From the NCBI GenBank assembly GCA_021299455.1, contig JAJTGQ010000045.1, forward strand, positions 1 through 64,000: a stretch of 64,000 bases of DNA, read 5' to 3'. The notes under the pieces were generated by a model. That model had not been told where the DNA came from, made no database searches, and saw only the letters and a program-made list of their open reading frames with translations. Made by a program: the position numbers and the translations under genes. Position 1 is the first letter of the stretch; each line of letters opens with the position of its first letter. Shown here in pieces: positions 62,370-64,000 of this stretch. The DNA comes from Flammeovirgaceae bacterium (GTDB lineage: Bacteria; Bacteroidota; Bacteroidia; Cytophagales; Cyclobacteriaceae).

Positions 62370-64000
62370 ATGGTATTCGACTTAGCTATGATCAAGGCTC
62401 TCTATGCAGCAATGCCGGGCCGTATCGCCAAAGCCAGAAAAGTTGTTGGCAAACCTCTTACCCTTTCAGAAAAGATATTGTACTCGCATCTACATGCAGA
62501 CCAAAAGCTTGAAAATTTTGGGAGAGGCAAGTCGTATGTTGACTTTGCTCCTGATCGCGTGGCTATGCAAGACGCGACAGCGCAAATGGCATTGCTTCAG
62601 TTCATGTCTGCTGGAAGACCAAAAGTTGCGGTCCCATCTACTGTACATTGTGATCACTTGATTACTGCGAAAGTTGGTGCTGCCGATGATTTGAGTTTTG
62701 CAACTACTGAGAGCAAGGAAGTGTTCGATTTTCTTTCTTCGGTTTCAAATAAATATGGTCTTGGGTTTTGGAAGCCAGGGGCAGGTATTATTCATCAGGT
62801 AGTACTAGAGAATTATGCGTTCCCTGGAGGCATGATGATTGGAACTGATTCACATACTGTAAATGCCGGTGGCCTGGGAATGGTTGCGATCGGTGTAGGT
62901 GGCGCTGATGCTGTTGATTTAATGGCGGGTATGGCGTGGGAACTAAAATTCCCTAAACTAATAGGAGTAAAATTGACCGGTAAACTTAATGGCTGGACAT
63001 CGGCTAAAGATGTAATCTTAAAAGTTGCGGGCATCCTAACGGTAAAAGGCGGAACCGGAGCAATTGTAGAATATTTTGGCGAAGGAGCGACTTCCATGAG
63101 CTGTACCGGTAAAGGCACGATTTGCAACATGGGCGCAGAAATTGGAGCAACTACTTCAACGTTTGGCTATGATGCTTCTATGAGCCGCTATCTGGCTGCC
63201 ACCGGCAGAGCCGAGGTAGCTCGTTTAGCTGATAAAATTAAAAATCACCTTACTGCTGATCCTGAAGTATACCAGAACCCTTCAAAGTATTTTGACCAAG
63301 TTATAGAGATAGACTTAAATACGCTGGAACCTCACTTGAACGGTCCTTTTACGCCCGATTTAGCAACGCCCATTTCAAAAATGAAAGAAGCTGCGGCAGC
63401 AAATGGATGGCCTACGAAGATTGAAGTAGGCTTGATAGGCAGTTGCACAAACTCTTCTTACGAAGACATCAGTCGTTCGGTAAGCTTAGCAAAGCAAGTG
63501 ACCTCGAAAGATCTAAAATTAAAATCTCAATTTACGATTACACCCGGTAGTGAGCAGGTTCGTTTCACGATCGAACGCGATGGGTTCTTAGAGGTATTTG
63601 ATAAGATCGGAGCAACTGTCTTTGCCAATGCCTGCGGACCTTGTATTGGTATGTGGGCCCGAGTTGGGGCAGAGAAAGCAGAAAAAAATACCATCGTCCA
63701 CAGCTTCAACAGAAACTTTGCGAAGCGTGCCGATGGCAATCCAAATACGTTTGCCTTTGTAGGCAGTCCCGAGATTGTAACGGCAATGGCCATTGCGGGA
63801 GATTTAAGTTTTAACCCACTCACCGATTACCTGACTAACGAAAAAGGCCAGCAAGTAAAACTTGATCCACCTTACGGTGACGAACTTCCCGCAAAAGGCT
63901 TTGACGTAAAAGATCCGGGCTTTCAAGCTCCTGCTAAAGATGGCAGTAGTGTGACAGTAAAAGTTAGCCCCGATTCAGATCGTTTGCAATTGTTGGCACC
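62370..64000 (+). CDS. acn: Aconitate hydratase, mitochondrial type (3' end outside window)
   Basis: About 543 codons of an expected roughly 755 are present from ATG 62370; the frame is open to the window edge. It isomerises citrate to isocitrate in the TCA cycle. The 4Fe-4S cysteines are Cys359 (GSCTNSS), Cys422 and Cys425 (NACGPCIG), almost the same numbering as porcine aconitase (358, 421, 424). The blocks [24 protein letters not shown] and [23 protein letters not shown] (partly shortened) are intact. The small swivel domain lies beyond 64000. Confidence 0.95.
   Translation, partial: MVFDLAMIKALYAAMPGRIAKARKVVGKPLTLSEKILYSHLHADQKLENFGRGKSYVDFAPDRVAMQDATAQMALLQFMSAGRPKVAVPSTVHCDHLITAKVGAADDLSFATTESKEVFDFLSSVSNKYGLGFWKPGAGIIHQVVLENYAFPGGMMIGTDSHTVNAGGLGMVAIGVGGADAVDLMAGMAWELKFPKLIGVKLTGKLNGWTSAKDVILKVAGILTVKGGTGAIVEYFGEGATSMSCTGKGTICNMGAEIGATTSTFGYDASMSRYLAATGRAEVARLADKIKNHLTADPEVYQNPSKYFDQVIEIDLNTLEPHLNGPFTPDLATPISKMKEAAAANGWPTKIEVGLIGSCTNSSYEDISRSVSLAKQVTSKDLKLKSQFTITPGSEQVRFTIERDGFLEVFDKIGATVFANACGPCIGMWARVGAEKAEKNTIVHSFNRNFAKRADGNPNTFAFVGSPEIVTAMAIAGDLSFNPLTDYLTNEKGQQVKLDPPYGDELPAKGFDVKDPGFQAPAKDGSSVTVKVSPDSDRLQLLA

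Noticed and set aside
1-64000. rRNA, tRNA, CRISPR arrays, integrases, transposases and phage genes
   Set aside because: Spacers were scanned by eye and none showed a tRNA cloverleaf, CRISPR-like regular repeats or mobile-element proteins. A tRNAscan or covariance search would be needed to exclude small RNAs fully.

Overview
The window reads as a chromosomal segment of a Bacteroidota bacterium, most likely from the Cytophagia/Cytophagales. The evidence is a secreted subtilase with a C-terminal type IX secretion sorting domain, several promoters matching the Bacteroidota consensus TTG-N19-TAnnTTTG, few recognisable Shine-Dalgarno sequences, and lineage-typical genes and orders (DUF3098 between ftsX and uppP, fused thrA, urocanate hydratase longer than usual, many small secreted lipoproteins and beta-barrels). 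I saw no rRNA, tRNA, CRISPR array, integrase, transposase or phage gene. This is core and near-core chromosome with small repeats in the spacers.

Layout. 1-698 is repeat-rich and mostly non-coding: a 15-bp tandem repeat, then a diverged duplication with strong hairpins. 699-6005 holds an ABC-F ATPase, a T9SS-sorted subtilase with a lipoprotein partner, a TrpF-like barrel lacking its catalytic Cys, and a response regulator whose phospho-acceptor Asp is Asn. 6068-9939 (minus strand) holds a glycosyltransferase, an LpxH-like phosphoesterase, trmB and folC. 10004-15053 (minus) holds a small outer-membrane barrel with its own promoter and terminator, then a tight MBL hydrolase - patatin - hutU - acyltransferase run. 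15177-20460 has accA and serine biosynthesis (fused SerB-SerA plus a SerC-type transaminase). 21374-23878 is an ECF sigma / membrane anti-sigma-like / Spy-CpxP-like / beta-barrel operon. 23936-31481 has peptidases of families M1 and S9, a TlpA thioredoxin, a sirtuin and hypotheticals.

31608-36572 is a periplasmic oxidoreductase group: a GMC enzyme with a Cys cluster, a Tat-lipoprotein subunit of the gluconate-dehydrogenase subunit 3 family and a Tat-exported Gfo/Idh/MocA protein. An ACMSD decarboxylase follows. 36581-43612 has a periplasmic zinc-ribbon protein, trhO, mogA, an M23 peptidase and a two-gene unit of an outer-membrane barrel with an exported TPR-CHAT protease. 43793-49992 has pcm and the threonine operon thrABC (minus strand). 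50306-55830 has a hotdog thioesterase, a K+-dependent membrane pyrophosphatase, DUF2147 and a second ECF sigma/anti-sigma pair. 55906-59410 is the ftsX-DUF3098-uppP-truB-ribF operon. 59413-64000 has a CPA1 antiporter, an overlapping PTPS-folE pair and the 5' three quarters of aconitase.

The most notable items are the SerB-SerA fusion beside its transaminase, the exported TPR-CHAT protease coupled to a barrel, the sigma/anti-sigma/Spy/barrel operon, the Asp-to-Asn receiver, the GMC/Tat-hitchhiker complex, and hutU stranded in a lipid-type operon. All assignments are from reading motifs; no database search was run.
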